Positions 8,680 to 18,229 are shown, counted from the stretch's first letter. The stretch: 64,000 nt of DNA from CAYQJL01 sp964612295 (GCA_964612295.1 CAZTDY010000004.1:1-64000); one strand, 5' to 3'. The notes: generated by a model from the letters alone, not told the origin. Made by a program: numbers and translations.

Positions 8680-10356
8680 CTATCGCACCAGCTTCTTGTA
8701 CTTGATCCGATGCGGCTGATCCGCTTCGGCACCCAACCGCTTGCGGCGATCTTCCTCGTAAGCCTGGAAGTTGCCTTCGAACCAGAACACGCTGCTGTCG
8801 CCTTCGAAGGCCAGAATGTGGGTGGCGATCCGATCCAGGAACCACCGATCGTGGCTGATGACCACCGCGCAGCCGGCGAAGTCGAGGAGCCCCTGTTCGA
8901 GCGCACGAAGTGTGGCGACATCCAGATCGTTGGTCGGCTCATCGAGAAGCAACAGGTTGCCGCCCGACTTCAGGAGCTTCGCCAGATGAACACGATTGCG
9001 TTCACCACCCGACAGGCCGCCGACCCTTTTCTGCTGATCCGACCCCTTGAAGGCGAAGGACCCGACATAGCGCCGCGAGTTGAATTCCTGCTTGCCGACC
9101 ATGATCACATCGGTGCCGCCGGTGATCTCCTGCCAGACGGTGTTCTCGGCATCGAGGGCGTCCCGGCTCTGATCCACGTAGGAGGTCTCGACCGTCTCGC
9201 CGATGACGAGTTCACCGGCATCCGGCGTTTCCTGTCCCACGATCATACGAAAGAGAGTGGTCTTGCCTGCGCCGTTGGGGCCAATCACCCCGACGATCCC
9301 CCCGGGCGGCAGGCTGAAGTTCATGTTCTCGAAGAGCAGCCGTTCGCCGTACCCCTTCATCATGTCCTTCGCCTGCACGACAATGTTCCCCAAGCGCGCC
9401 CCCGGCGGAATGACAATCTCGGCGGTCTCTTCCCGCTTCGCGACATCCTGACTCAGCAAGTCTTCGTAGGCTGCGAGCCGCGCCTTACCCTTTGCCTGGC
9501 GTGCCCGCGGACTCATCCGCACCCAATTGAGCTCGCGGGCAAGCGTCCGCTGACGCTTCGACTCGGATCTCTCCTCGAGCCGCAGGCGTTCCTGCTTCTG
9601 CTCCAGCCAGGAGGAGTAGTTGCCTTCCCACGGGATGCCGTGGCCTTGATCCAGCTCTAGAATCCAACCGGCCACATTGTCCAGGAAGTAGCGATCGTGG
9701 GTCACGGCGACAATCGTTCCCGGGAAGTCCTTCAGATGCCGCTCGAGCCAGGCGACCGACTCAGCGTCCAAGTGATTCGTCGGCTCGTCGAGCAACAGGA
9801 GGTCGGGCTGTTGGAGAAGCGTGCGACACAAGGCGACGCGGCGGCGCTCTCCACCGGAGAGTGTCGTGACGTCGGCATCCCCGGGCGGACAACGAAGCGC
9901 ATCCATGGCGATCTCGATGCGGCGGTCCAATTCCCAACCATCCGCGTGATCGATCTTCTCCTGCACCTCACCCTGCTCTTCCAGCAGGGCGGTCATCTCG
10001 TCGTCATCCATCGGCTCCGCGAACTTGGCGCTGATCTCCTCGAATCTCTGCAGTACATCGCGGATCTCGCTGAGCCCTTCTTCGATGTTCCCCTTCACGT
10101 CCTTCTCGGGATCGAGCTGCGGCTCCTGGGGCACATAACCGATACGGGTTCCCTTCGCGGGGGCGGCTTCACCGAGGTGTTCAGTGTCCTCACCGGCCAT
10201 GATCCGCAAGAGGCTCGTTTTCCCGGCGCCATTGGCGCCGAGGACGCCGATCTTGGCTCCCGGATAGAAGGAGAGCCAGATATCCCGCAGCACGACCTTG
10301 TCGGGCGGATGGACTTTGCCGACGCCCTGCATGGTGAAAATGAACTGATGCGCCAT
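8680..10356 (-). CDS. ettA: Energy-dependent translational throttle protein EttA (ABC-F)
   Basis: 558 aa from the ATG at 10356; a GAGGAAG ribosome site precedes it and the N-terminus MAHQFIFTMQGVGKV aligns with E. coli EttA. Two ABC domains are present and no membrane domain. Walker A motifs are GANGAGKTS and GPNGAGKTT; signatures are LSGGERRRV and LSGGERNRV; Walker B segments are LLLLDEPTNHLD and LLLLDEPTNDLD. The linker has the R/K-rich ABC-F 'arm' character (LARELNWVRMSPRARQAK). EttA binds the ribosomal E site and gates entry into elongation according to ATP/ADP. Confidence 0.95.
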   Translation of the reverse strand: MAHQFIFTMQGVGKVHPPDKVVLRDIWLSFYPGAKIGVLGANGAGKTSLLRIMAGEDTEHLGEAAPAKGTRIGYVPQEPQLDPEKDVKGNIEEGLSEIRDVLQRFEEISAKFAEPMDDDEMTALLEEQGEVQEKIDHADGWELDRRIEIAMDALRCPPGDADVTTLSGGERRRVALCRTLLQQPDLLLLDEPTNHLDAESVAWLERHLKDFPGTIVAVTHDRYFLDNVAGWILELDQGHGIPWEGNYSSWLEQKQERLRLEERSESKRQRTLARELNWVRMSPRARQAKGKARLAAYEDLLSQDVAKREETAEIVIPPGARLGNIVVQAKDMMKGYGERLLFENMNFSLPPGGIVGVIGPNGAGKTTLFRMIVGQETPDAGELVIGETVETSYVDQSRDALDAENTVWQEITGGTDVIMVGKQEFNSRRYVGSFAFKGSDQQKRVGGLSGGERNRVHLAKLLKSGGNLLLLDEPTNDLDVATLRALEQGLLDFAGCAVVISHDRWFLDRIATHILAFEGDSSVFWFEGNFQAYEEDRRKRLGAEADQPHRIKYKKLVR

Positions 10357-10488
10357 TGTCTTCCTCATCCCTTTCCGCGGGGGGTTGATCCACGCTGAGG
10401 AGTACTATGAGGCCTCGGCCCCGGTTGGATCAAGTACGGGCGGCGTCAGGCGAGTTTTCCCACAGGGGACACGTAGGAGGAAGGGGAA

Positions 10489-11946
10489 TCAGCTGGCTTC
10501 GGCTTCGGCGGAATCCTCATCGCCGGCATCCAGTGCTTCGATCTTGCCGGTCTGCTCGTTGTAGCGATAGGTGACGCCCTTCAGGCTGGTGGTGACCTTC
10601 AGGCAATCCAAGGGGAAGTCGATGATGGTATCGACAAACACCGCGCCGAGGACAGTAATCGTGGCATCGGAGTTCGACGTCAGGCGAGGCTCGAGTTCCT
10701 GGAGTTCCTGCTTCACCTCTTGCTGCTGGACCAACATCCGATCCAGTTGCTCGAGGAGAAGTTCGATTTCGTTGCGCTTGTCCAGCGGTAGACTCTGGTA
10801 GGTCTTGGTCATCGGACCCATGCGGGCTTCGAGTTCCTGGACCCGGGCCGTTGCCTTCTCGAGATGATCGGCGGTCCGCTTCAGGTCTTCTCTACGTTCG
10901 ATGGCCAGAGGGTCTTTGCCCACGCAGAGCTTGGTCTTCGTCCCCACCGGGATTCCCACGGAACGTACGCGGATGCCGTTGCGCGACGCGATGAGTCCGC
11001 TGACGAAGTGACCCCGCCCGTCGATCATGTCGATGGTGTCGGTACAGACCACCCGGCTTGTCACCAGACTGTCCCGGATCTTGGCGGTGCCGTGCACGTG
11101 CAGGTTGGCGTTCTCGACGAACACCGCCTCGAGATTGCCACCCACCTCGATGCTGGTGTCTTCAGAGCCGACAATGCCATTGCCCACGGTCAGACTGCCT
11201 TCGATGTCGAGACTGCTTCCGATGATCGACCCGCCCACGACCATGTCCTTTTCGCAGCGGATCTTCTGACCAGCCTCCACGGTCCCGTTGACCACGATCT
11301 TGCCGACGAAGTCGATCTTCCCGTGGACCAGCGTGAGGTCCTTTTCGAACTCCAGCGTGGGAAGGACATAGAGTTGGCGTTCTTCGATCACCAAACGACC
11401 ATCGACCGCGGAAACGAGATTGCGATCTTCCCACTTCACATTCTGACCCGGCTTGGCGGTTGTATCGGTTGCCTGACGGACGGGGATGGAACGACCATCG
11501 ACGGTCCAACCGGCTTTCCCTTCCACGAGGGGATGGTAGATGGCGACGGTCTCTCCCTCTCGAGAATTGACGATGTTGTACTTCGTGATATGAACAGGCT
11601 CGCCGGATTCGGTTTGTTCCTCGGGGAGCCGGTCGAGAAGCGGGTATTCCAGGTAGGCGTCCTTGCCGTCCACGGGCTCTTGCCCGCGAGCCACGATTTC
11701 CTGCAGGACGTCCTCGCCCTCTCCGACGCGGGCGATCAGTTCGTCGATGTAATCGTTCTCGATCCCTCGCACGATTTCGAGCGTGCTGAGCGCTTCAACG
11801 ATCCCATCTCGATCGAATTCCAAATCGGTCTCGTTGGGATAGAGGCTCGCCGCCGCAAGCATGGCGTACTCGTCCATTTCGACGATGACGCGACCGCCGG
11901 GCAGGCTGAGTTCCCTCTTTGTCGTCGGTTGGAACCCTTGGGCCAC
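10489..11946 (-). CDS. FapA/DUF342 family polymer-forming protein
   Basis: 485 aa starting at a GTG with a strong GGAGGT ribosome site. Residues 90-190 form the FapA N-terminal region. From about 195 there are right-handed beta-helix repeats such as HGKIDFVGKIVVNGTVEAG, VVGGSIIGSSLDIEG and VGNGIVGSEDTSIEVGG. The C-terminal third contains a coiled coil (LKRTADHLEKATARVQELEAR), which is the DUF342 layout. The protein is cytoplasmic. Family members are linked to signalling, flagellar or surface processes in other bacteria, but no neighbour here points to one. Confidence 0.82.
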   Translation of the reverse strand: MAQGFQPTTKRELSLPGGRVIVEMDEYAMLAAASLYPNETDLEFDRDGIVEALSTLEIVRGIENDYIDELIARVGEGEDVLQEIVARGQEPVDGKDAYLEYPLLDRLPEEQTESGEPVHITKYNIVNSREGETVAIYHPLVEGKAGWTVDGRSIPVRQATDTTAKPGQNVKWEDRNLVSAVDGRLVIEERQLYVLPTLEFEKDLTLVHGKIDFVGKIVVNGTVEAGQKIRCEKDMVVGGSIIGSSLDIEGSLTVGNGIVGSEDTSIEVGGNLEAVFVENANLHVHGTAKIRDSLVTSRVVCTDTIDMIDGRGHFVSGLIASRNGIRVRSVGIPVGTKTKLCVGKDPLAIERREDLKRTADHLEKATARVQELEARMGPMTKTYQSLPLDKRNEIELLLEQLDRMLVQQQEVKQELQELEPRLTSNSDATITVLGAVFVDTIIDFPLDCLKVTTSLKGVTYRYNEQTGKIEALDAGDEDSAEAEAS

Positions 11947-12084
11947 TGTACCTCCACCATCACGGTGACATAGAGAAGTGCCCCGAACGGGCCTTCTCGT
12001 CCGCTCATTCTATCGGCATGTGCCGGGAGTTCCTTCAGATTACAGACGATGTTCGCGGCGCCCTACTCCCAGCGCGGGCTGGAC

Positions 12085-12113
12085 TTGACCCCGGGCCGGG
12101 GGGCATCTATCGT
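12085..12113 (+). promoter_or_regulatory. Candidate sigma-70 promoter for the methyltransferase gene
   Basis: TTGACC and TATCGT with a 17-base spacer, ending about 35 bases before the first candidate start at 12149. Found by eye; the -10 match is partial. Confidence 0.4.
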
Positions 12114-12148
12114 CTCGTCCGATCTTGGCGGCGGAGGGCTGACGCTCC

Positions 12149-13036
12149 ATGGCACGGAAGGACGAGGGGAACCGAAGAATGCAGACAGCAGCATCATCGC
12201 AACGCAAGAAACGACAAGGCGTTACGCGGACGTCTCGCTCGAAGAAGACCCTGGCCCAGCAATGGGACCGGCACGAGCTCTATGAAAGCGCCGTCCAGGA
12301 CGCCGGAGTGGACGCCGACTTCCTCCATCGGACCTATCGCGCGCTCCGTGGTCGTCCGGCCCGAATCCTCCGGGAGGACTTCTGCGGGACCGCCGCCCTG
12401 TGCGCAACCTGGGTGGCCAGGAATCCGGAAAACCGGGCCTTCGGTTTGGACCTGGATGAGAAGACGCTCAACTGGGGTATCAAGAAACACCTCGTGCCAT
12501 TGGGAAAGAAGGCGGCGGGCGTCACCCTGATGCGCAAGGACGTGCGCGAGAAGGCGAACTTCAAGGCCGACATCACCGTGGCCTTCAATTTCTCCTACAT
12601 GTACTTCAAGGAGCGGGAAGCGCTCAGGCAATACTTCACCCGGGTTCGCCAGGGCCTCAAACCAGAGGGTGTCTTCTATCTCGACATCTATGGCGGACCG
12701 GAGACCATGGAGCTCCGTGAGGAACGCACCGAATTCGATGACTTCGACTACGTCTGGGACCAGGCGGCGGTCAACCCGATCACCCATGAGGTCACCAACT
12801 ACATTCACTTCGAGTTCTCCGACGGCTCCGAGATGCGTCGCGCGTTTACCTATCACTGGCGTCTGTGGCAGATTCCAGAGATCCGCGAGCTTGCGCTCGA
12901 GGCGGGCTTCAAAGACTGCCTGGTGTACTGGGAGGGCACCGATCGGGCCTCTGGTGAGGGGAACGGCGTCTACCGGCCGTCTCTGAAGGGCGACAACTCG
13001 CCGGCCTTCGTGTGCTACATCCTCTGCATGAAGTAG
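12149..13036 (+). CDS. Class I SAM-dependent methyltransferase
   Basis: Up to 295 aa. Two starts are plausible: the ATG at 12149, with GGAGGG 10 bases upstream, and the ATG at 12179, with GAGGGG 9 bases upstream. The first 35 residues are basic and probably disordered. The core resembles a Rossmann methyltransferase: ILREDFCGTAALC in place of motif I, AFGLDLDEKTLNWG (acidic loop), then ADITVAFNFSYMYF and PEGVFYLDIYGG. Substrate is unknown. The stop lies 4 bases from the convergent sigma-54 activator, leaving no room for an intergenic terminator. Confidence 0.78.
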   Translation: MARKDEGNRRMQTAASSQRKKRQGVTRTSRSKKTLAQQWDRHELYESAVQDAGVDADFLHRTYRALRGRPARILREDFCGTAALCATWVARNPENRAFGLDLDEKTLNWGIKKHLVPLGKKAAGVTLMRKDVREKANFKADITVAFNFSYMYFKEREALRQYFTRVRQGLKPEGVFYLDIYGGPETMELREERTEFDDFDYVWDQAAVNPITHEVTNYIHFEFSDGSEMRRAFTYHWRLWQIPEIRELALEAGFKDCLVYWEGTDRASGEGNGVYRPSLKGDNSPAFVCYILCMK

Positions 13037-13040
13037 GGTC

Positions 13041-14450
13041 TCAACCTCGATAGTCGCGGACCTTCAGTCCGTGGATCCGCAACCAGCGGTAGACTTGCGT
13101 GCGGTAGGTGCGCAAGTCGTCCGCCATGCGGGTGATGTTCCCGCGGTGTTTCTTCAAGACGGCCTCCAGGCGTTCCCGTGAAACCACGCTCGCGGTCCGG
13201 GCGGCTCTCGCGCCGCCGTTGTCCCGCGGGAAACATCGCAATCCCGCCTGAAGGGATCGCTCGAGAGCGGTGCGCAGGTGTTTCTCATCCAGCCCTTCCC
13301 TCCAAAGGGCCACGAGTTGCCTGACCCAGAAGGCCAGCTGCCGGACGTTTCCGGGCCATGGGTAGGTCAGCGCGCGGGTGATCAGGTCATCGCTCAAGAG
13401 GCACGACATTTGTGCATCGTCAATCCCCTCGTGAGTCGCGAAGTGCCGGATGAGAGGGAGGATGTCCTCCGTTCTTGCGCGAAGCGGAGGGATGTGAAGC
13501 TCCGTCCCTGCCAGCCGGAAGTAGAGGTCGGCCCGAAACGCGCCATCCCGTACCCGCCGAACAAGCGGGCGATGGGTGGCCGCCACCACGCGCGTGTCGA
13601 CCGTCAGCTCATGGTCGCCCCCCACTGGCCGGACCGTGCCCTGGTCTAGAAACCGCAGGAGCGCGCCCTGAGCGGCTGGGCGCAACTCGGCCACCTCGTC
13701 GAGAAAGAGCGTGCCGCCGGCCGCCTGGCGAACCAGACCCTCCCGATTGTGCCCGGCGCCGGTGAACGCGCCCTTTCGGTGGCCGAACAACTCCGCTTCC
13801 ACCATCTCATCACGGCTGCGGGCCGAATTGAATGCGACGAGTTTCCCACTCCGGCCGCTCATCGTGTGGATTGCGGCCGCCAGCAGCTCCTTACCGGTAC
13901 CGGTCTCGCCCTGGATCAGGACCGGCAATCCCGCCCCGGCAATCCGGGAGGCATGCGCAAGCTCCCGATGGTAGCCCTCGCTGTGGGTCAGGATGCCGAA
14001 GCGCGACCAGACGGGAGCAACCGGCTTGTGATTGGACGGGGCCCTCTTGTGCGGCACGGCACGGTTGCCACGGCAGCGCAATTGAGACTCCCGTTGGAGG
14101 ACGGCGATACGTTTTCGAGTCGAAGCGGCCAAGGGGATCTTGGTCGCTGCGATATGCAGCGCGTCAATCAACGCCGTCGCCTCCTCGGAAAGGTCCTGGA
14201 CGTTGACTTTCACCTGCGGACTCTCTGAACTGCTGGGGCCCGGTGACCGCGCCCGCCGAAGGGCGGCCTCCGCGCGCAACGCCCAGTACTCGAATTCCTC
14301 CGTCCGGCTGATATTCATCGCCTTTCCGACGACGGCCGGTTCGAGGCGTACAAGGAGCGCGTAGGCGATGCCAAACGCCCCTGCCGACAGGTAGCACTCG
14401 GCCAGCAGACGCTCATCCTGCCAAGGCCGAGTTTTTGTGTGCCCCACCAT
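13041..14450 (-). CDS. Sigma-54-dependent transcriptional activator, no recognisable sensor domain
   Basis: 469 aa from the ATG at 14450, chosen for GGGAGG 4 bases upstream. The first 150 residues resemble a short TPR-like helical region and lack receiver, GAF, PAS and FHA motifs. The AAA+ core has Walker A GETGTGKE, the sigma-54 contact loop GAFTGA, and Walker B GGTLFLDEV. An R-finger-like segment and PWPGNVRQLAFW follow. The C-terminus is a Fis-type helix-turn-helix (NITRMADDLRTYRTQVYRWL). It should open sigma-54 promoters in response to an unknown cue. The conserved FN(C/A) position reads FNSARSRDE. Confidence 0.88.
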   Translation of the reverse strand: MVGHTKTRPWQDERLLAECYLSAGAFGIAYALLVRLEPAVVGKAMNISRTEEFEYWALRAEAALRRARSPGPSSSESPQVKVNVQDLSEEATALIDALHIAATKIPLAASTRKRIAVLQRESQLRCRGNRAVPHKRAPSNHKPVAPVWSRFGILTHSEGYHRELAHASRIAGAGLPVLIQGETGTGKELLAAAIHTMSGRSGKLVAFNSARSRDEMVEAELFGHRKGAFTGAGHNREGLVRQAAGGTLFLDEVAELRPAAQGALLRFLDQGTVRPVGGDHELTVDTRVVAATHRPLVRRVRDGAFRADLYFRLAGTELHIPPLRARTEDILPLIRHFATHEGIDDAQMSCLLSDDLITRALTYPWPGNVRQLAFWVRQLVALWREGLDEKHLRTALERSLQAGLRCFPRDNGGARAARTASVVSRERLEAVLKKHRGNITRMADDLRTYRTQVYRWLRIHGLKVRDYRG

Positions 14451-14610
14451 GATGCCTCCCAGCAAACGCGGGTGTATCATCAACCAACGACCGCTGGAGC
14501 ACATCTGGTCTGTCTGCGCAAAACATGGAGGGTGGTTTCGGTGGTGCACATGTGGACACACCACTGCTATTGGAGGGATAGGAGGGTCATCGCACGTTGA
14601 GGGTGATTGA

Positions 14611-14639
14611 ACAGTAGCTGCCCCTACCCGCATCGTCAA
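14611..14639 (-). promoter_or_regulatory. Candidate sigma-70 promoter for the sigma-54 activator
   Basis: On the minus strand TTGACG and TACTGT are separated by 17 bases. Transcription would start near 14604 and leave a leader of about 155 bases before the ATG at 14450. That leader contains the inverted repeat GTGGTG / CACCAC (14542-14565, 12-base gap), a possible operator. Confidence 0.45.
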
Positions 14640-14665
14640 GAGTGAATATGGCCAGACGTAACACG

Positions 14666-15229
14666 CTATCCGACGATTGCCTCCGCAAGCTTGCCGGCCA
14701 GTGCGTCCCCTTCATCTCCAATGGCATCCGGTGTCGTGCAACCGGGCAGAATGAATTCTCCAGCGGACGTCGCCTTTGCGTACCCCGCGAAACCGGAGGA
14801 GATCATCTTGATTGCGTCGCAATTACCTTCAATAGGGCCGGCGCAGGTCAGAAGTAATGCGGTTCGGGTCCCGGCGATCAGGGAGTTGAAGCCGGGTGTT
14901 CCATAGCCGGTCACCAGACAGACGTGGCGATCGATCAGGGGCTTCAGCTGGGATGAGAAGCTCCAGCAGTAGAGGGGCGAAGCATACACAATGGCATCGG
15001 CCTGGATCATCTTCTCGAAGATGGCCGCGGCGTCGTCCTTTTGCACACAGCCGGTTTCATTCGGCCTCTCCTGGCACTTGAAACACCCCAGACACCCGCC
15101 AACCTTATGTTGCGTGATATTGATCCTCTCGACCTCGTGGTCACCCCGGACCTTCTCTTCGAACATGGAAAGCACTTTGGCGGTGTTTCCCTTCTGCTTC
15201 GGGCTTCCCAGAATCGTGACGATTTTCAT
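14666..15229 (-). CDS. Flavodoxin-family NAD(P)H-dependent FMN oxidoreductase
   Basis: 187 aa with GAGGAG 7 bases before the ATG. The N-terminus MKIVTILGSPKQKGNT is the FMN phosphate-binding loop of the NADPH-dependent FMN reductase/flavodoxin fold, and ADAIVYASPLYCWSFSSQLK is the conserved flavin-proximal loop. A cysteine cluster (GGCLGCFKCQERPNETGC, about 44-61) is typical of the iron-sulfur flavoprotein-like branch, but spacing does not prove a cluster. Expected to be a cytoplasmic redox enzyme using FMN. An inverted repeat directly upstream (15252-15289) may control it. Confidence 0.83.
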   Translation of the reverse strand: MKIVTILGSPKQKGNTAKVLSMFEEKVRGDHEVERINITQHKVGGCLGCFKCQERPNETGCVQKDDAAAIFEKMIQADAIVYASPLYCWSFSSQLKPLIDRHVCLVTGYGTPGFNSLIAGTRTALLLTCAGPIEGNCDAIKMISSGFAGYAKATSAGEFILPGCTTPDAIGDEGDALAGKLAEAIVG

Positions 15230-15251
15230 TGGGTTTCTCCTCTTCGAGCGA

Positions 15252-15289
15252 GGAACGCACGCCCAGGCCTAAGACCGAACGTGCGTTCC
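15252..15289. promoter_or_regulatory. Operator-like inverted repeat upstream of the flavodoxin-like gene
   Basis: Perfect 10-base arms GGAACGCACG (15252-15261) and CGTGCGTTCC (15280-15289) with an 18-base gap, 23 bases before the ATG at 15229. On the minus strand a perfect TTGACA (15294-15299) sits just upstream of the repeat, which covers the spacer and -10 zone. That layout suits a repressor site. No T-tract follows, so a terminator for pmbA is less likely. Confidence 0.45.
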
Positions 15290-15322
15290 CGAGTGTCAAA
15301 GGGACTTGCGCCCCGAAACCAT

Positions 15323-16648
15323 CTACAGTGTAAAAGCGAAATCCTCCACCAGCGCACCCGGCAGCCGCGCACTACTCACCTGCCGCCCACCGTAGGTCAT
15401 GTTGTCGAGAATCATCTCCCGGTCCTTCGTCAAGGCGATGAGATTGTCCCCGAACATGCGGTAGAACGACTCGTCGAAGCGCATGACGTTGAGCGGCGCG
15501 ACGATCTTCCCGTCCTCGACCCAGAAGGTTGCGAAACGCGTCATACCGGTGATGCGGCAGGCCGCGCGATCGGAGTAGTTCAGGTAGTGCAGGTTGTTGA
15601 TGTACGCGCCGGTCCCGAGCTTCTGCAACACATCATCCAGGGCAAGGTCGCCGCCGGCCATATCGAACGACAGCGGCCACTCACCGCCCTCGGCCGCGTT
15701 GGTCTGCTCGCCGTACTCCTTGGCTGTACGCGGTGAGATCAGAGCATCCTTGAACTTCCCACCCTCGATCATGACCACCTGGTCGGGCTTGATGAAACCC
15801 TTCCCATCGAAGTTGGGCGCGATGCCCTCCACCGTATTCTCGCTCATGGTCACCGCCGCATGGACCGTCTCATCCCCCTCGGTCATCTTGATGAGGGACG
15901 AGATCTTCGAACGGTGATTCTTGAGCCCGAACCCCATCCAGGCCAGGGTGCCGGCGACTTCGTTGACGGCCGCGGGTGAGAAATAGGCCCGATACTTGCC
16001 GCGCGGAATGGTCTTGGCATCAAGGCTGAGCAATTCGAGTTGCCCGCCCGAGTCGGCGAGCTTGCGATTGAGCTCTGCGTCATCCCACTTGAACCCCGCG
16101 TAGGCCGACTTGACCGCTTTGTCATCCCGCAGGTAGATGGAATAGTCGAAGTTGAAGCTGTTGGCCTCGAACCAGTTGCGCTGGCCGAAGTTGTTTGCGA
16201 AGCCGCGATAGATGGGCCCCTGGGCGTAGATGCCCACCAGGTCTTTGCCCTCGCCCCCCGCCATGATCGCCCCGATGGCCCGCTCGCGCTCGGGCAGATG
16301 ATTCTCGCCGATCCGCTCGGTGGAATTGACATCTTTCGCGTAGAGCAGATGGGGATCCTCGGGGATGTGCTCCAATCGGCTGCGCAACTCCTCGATCGCG
16401 GCCTTCACGCGAGCCCGGTCCTCATCCTGGATCCCGGTCAGAGCAATCTGCATCTGCGCGTGGGTCTGCCCGCGGATCAGGTCGATGCCCACATCACACG
16501 ACTGCACCGAACCCGGCTGGCGAATGCCATTGTGATTGAAGCGAACGAAGTCCGAATCTTCTCCCTCGAGATTGAGGTTGATGACCTCATTGCTCTTCAA
16601 GAGGGAGACCGCATGGTCAGCTATACTGTTGAACAGGTCCTGCATCAC
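15323..16648 (-). CDS. pmbA: TldD/PmbA family protein, PmbA(TldE)-type subunit
   Basis: 441 aa, the second gene of a tldD-pmbA pair (12 bases after the tldD stop). It lacks the HExxxH zinc motif seen in its neighbour, as expected for the TldE/PmbA partner. The conserved N-terminal domain (VRFNHNGIRQPG, VGIDLIRGQTHAQ) and the C-terminal region (GTGAYINNLHYLNYSDR, CRITGMTRFATFWVEDG) match the PmbA/TldA superfamily. In E. coli, TldD and TldE form a metallopeptidase that degrades unfolded peptides and matures microcin B17. Here it probably has a general peptidase or peptide-maturation role. Confidence 0.88.
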   Translation of the reverse strand: MMQDLFNSIADHAVSLLKSNEVINLNLEGEDSDFVRFNHNGIRQPGSVQSCDVGIDLIRGQTHAQMQIALTGIQDEDRARVKAAIEELRSRLEHIPEDPHLLYAKDVNSTERIGENHLPERERAIGAIMAGGEGKDLVGIYAQGPIYRGFANNFGQRNWFEANSFNFDYSIYLRDDKAVKSAYAGFKWDDAELNRKLADSGGQLELLSLDAKTIPRGKYRAYFSPAAVNEVAGTLAWMGFGLKNHRSKISSLIKMTEGDETVHAAVTMSENTVEGIAPNFDGKGFIKPDQVVMIEGGKFKDALISPRTAKEYGEQTNAAEGGEWPLSFDMAGGDLALDDVLQKLGTGAYINNLHYLNYSDRAACRITGMTRFATFWVEDGKIVAPLNVMRFDESFYRMFGDNLIALTKDREMILDNMTYGGRQVSSARLPGALVEDFAFTL

Positions 16649-16660
16649 TAAGCCCCCTTC

Positions 16661-18094
16661 TTACTCGCCACCAAAGACTTCCACATCGGCAAAGAGCGCT
16701 GCCGGCGAGGCATGTCCGACCTTCATGATCTGGTTCGGCTCACCCTTTCCGCAGTTGGGAACCCCCAGGACGCGGAAGGTCGATTTGTCACCCACCATCT
16801 TCAGATTGTTCCAGAAGGTCCCCGAGATGCCGCGGTAGTTGGGCTTGCGGACCAGTTTGGTCAGCTTCCCGTTCTCGATCAGCTGGCCCCACTCGCAACC
16901 GAACTGGAACTTGTTGCGGGAATCGTCGATCGACCACGAAGTGTTGGTCTGCATGTAGATGCCGTTCTCAATCGACCCGACCAGATCCTCGAAGGAGGCG
17001 TCACCCGGCTCGAGATTGAGGTTCGACATCCGATCGATCGGCGGACGCCGCCACCCGTCGGCCCGCGTGGTGGCCACGCCGGGCAGACCGCTGCGCGCCT
17101 GAGACACGAGGCCGCCCAGAGCCCGCTTGAGGATGCCCCTCTCGATGATGAACAGCTTCTCGGCCTTCAGACCGTCGTCGTCGAATCCAAACGACGCCCA
17201 CTGCTCGGGGATCGTGGGATCGTAGGTGATGTTCAGCAGATCCGAGCCGTACCTGAAACTGCCGATATCGTCCGGCTTCACGAAGGTGGTGCCGGCGTAG
17301 TTGCGCTCGTCGCCCAGGATCCGGTCGATCTCCAGCGGGTGGCCGATCGACTCGTGGATCTGGAGGTGCATCTGGTCGGGAGCGAGCAGCAGATCCATCG
17401 TTCCGGTCGGGCAATTCGGCGCCGACAGCAGGTCGATCGCCTCCTGGGCCAGCCGGGGCCCCTCGGTTTTGAACCCGACCTTGTCGATAATCTCCATCCC
17501 GCCTTGCAGCGCATAGGTGCCCGCGCCCAGATTCCGGGTCTGCGACTCCGCGCCCTCGCTGGCCGTCACCCGCAGGATGGGCAGCAGACGCTCGATGGCC
17601 TGGGTGACCTCGCCTCCCTCGTTCGTGAGATAAAGGTGATCGGTCTTGACGTACCACAACGACGATGCGTAGTCGGCGATCCGATCATCGATCTTGAGTC
17701 GCTCGCATTCCTTGGTGACCAGATCGATCTTGTCCTTGAGCGAAACCGTTTCCCAGGGAATCTCGACCGGGGAGGCGAACTCGCCGCTAGGGTGAGGATA
17801 GGCAATCTGGCTGTAGTCGATCACGCCCTTGCCCGCCGAGAGCTTGGCCCATGCCTGGGCTCGCTCAACAACCGTCCTCAGACCGTCCACCGACAGATCC
17901 GAAGTGGCGGCGTAGCCATATCCGCCGCCGTCGACGACCGTGACCATCACGCCCTGATCCTCGTAACGCGTGATCGGCTGGAGGACGCTTTGCCGCACTT
18001 GCACGATCTCGTTGCTTTCCCGGACTGCCCGCAGCGAACAGAAGCCGGTCTCCGGCAAGACCTGCCGGAACTTCTCCTTGAGCCCTTCGAACAT
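16661..18094 (-). CDS. tldD: TldD-type zinc metallopeptidase subunit
   Basis: 477 aa from the ATG at 18094. AAGGAGG lies 6 bases upstream of that ATG and overlaps the earlier in-frame ATG at 18100, which decides the start. The zinc motif is HESIGH (about residue 245), and the distal conserved Cys is in VPNCGKGEP, both hallmarks of TldD. It should carry the active site of the heterodimer formed with the downstream PmbA-type gene. Confidence 0.92.
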   Translation of the reverse strand: MFEGLKEKFRQVLPETGFCSLRAVRESNEIVQVRQSVLQPITRYEDQGVMVTVVDGGGYGYAATSDLSVDGLRTVVERAQAWAKLSAGKGVIDYSQIAYPHPSGEFASPVEIPWETVSLKDKIDLVTKECERLKIDDRIADYASSLWYVKTDHLYLTNEGGEVTQAIERLLPILRVTASEGAESQTRNLGAGTYALQGGMEIIDKVGFKTEGPRLAQEAIDLLSAPNCPTGTMDLLLAPDQMHLQIHESIGHPLEIDRILGDERNYAGTTFVKPDDIGSFRYGSDLLNITYDPTIPEQWASFGFDDDGLKAEKLFIIERGILKRALGGLVSQARSGLPGVATTRADGWRRPPIDRMSNLNLEPGDASFEDLVGSIENGIYMQTNTSWSIDDSRNKFQFGCEWGQLIENGKLTKLVRKPNYRGISGTFWNNLKMVGDKSTFRVLGVPNCGKGEPNQIMKVGHASPAALFADVEVFGGE

Positions 18095-18160
18095 CTTCAT
18101 CCTCCTTAGCCGCAGGATTCCTCGCGGGACACTAGGATGTACATATGGAGCCAGCTGCTC

Positions 18161-18189
18161 AGGGTACCGCATCGGGCATCCCGTGCCAA
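18161..18189 (-). promoter_or_regulatory. Candidate sigma-70 promoter for tldD-pmbA
   Basis: On the minus strand TTGGCA and TACCCT lie 17 bases apart, predicting a start near 18154 and a leader of about 60 bases. It is back-to-back with the candidate PAS-gene promoter at 18230-18258. Confidence 0.42.
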
Positions 18190-18229
18190 GCCGCCGATCC
18201 CCCCGGAAAACCCCGGCCGACGGGTAGCC

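Noticed and set aside
18170..18192. TGGCACG on the minus strand upstream of tldD as a sigma-54 promoter
   Set aside because: No TTGC element follows at the required spacing; a sigma-70-like pair at the same place fits better.
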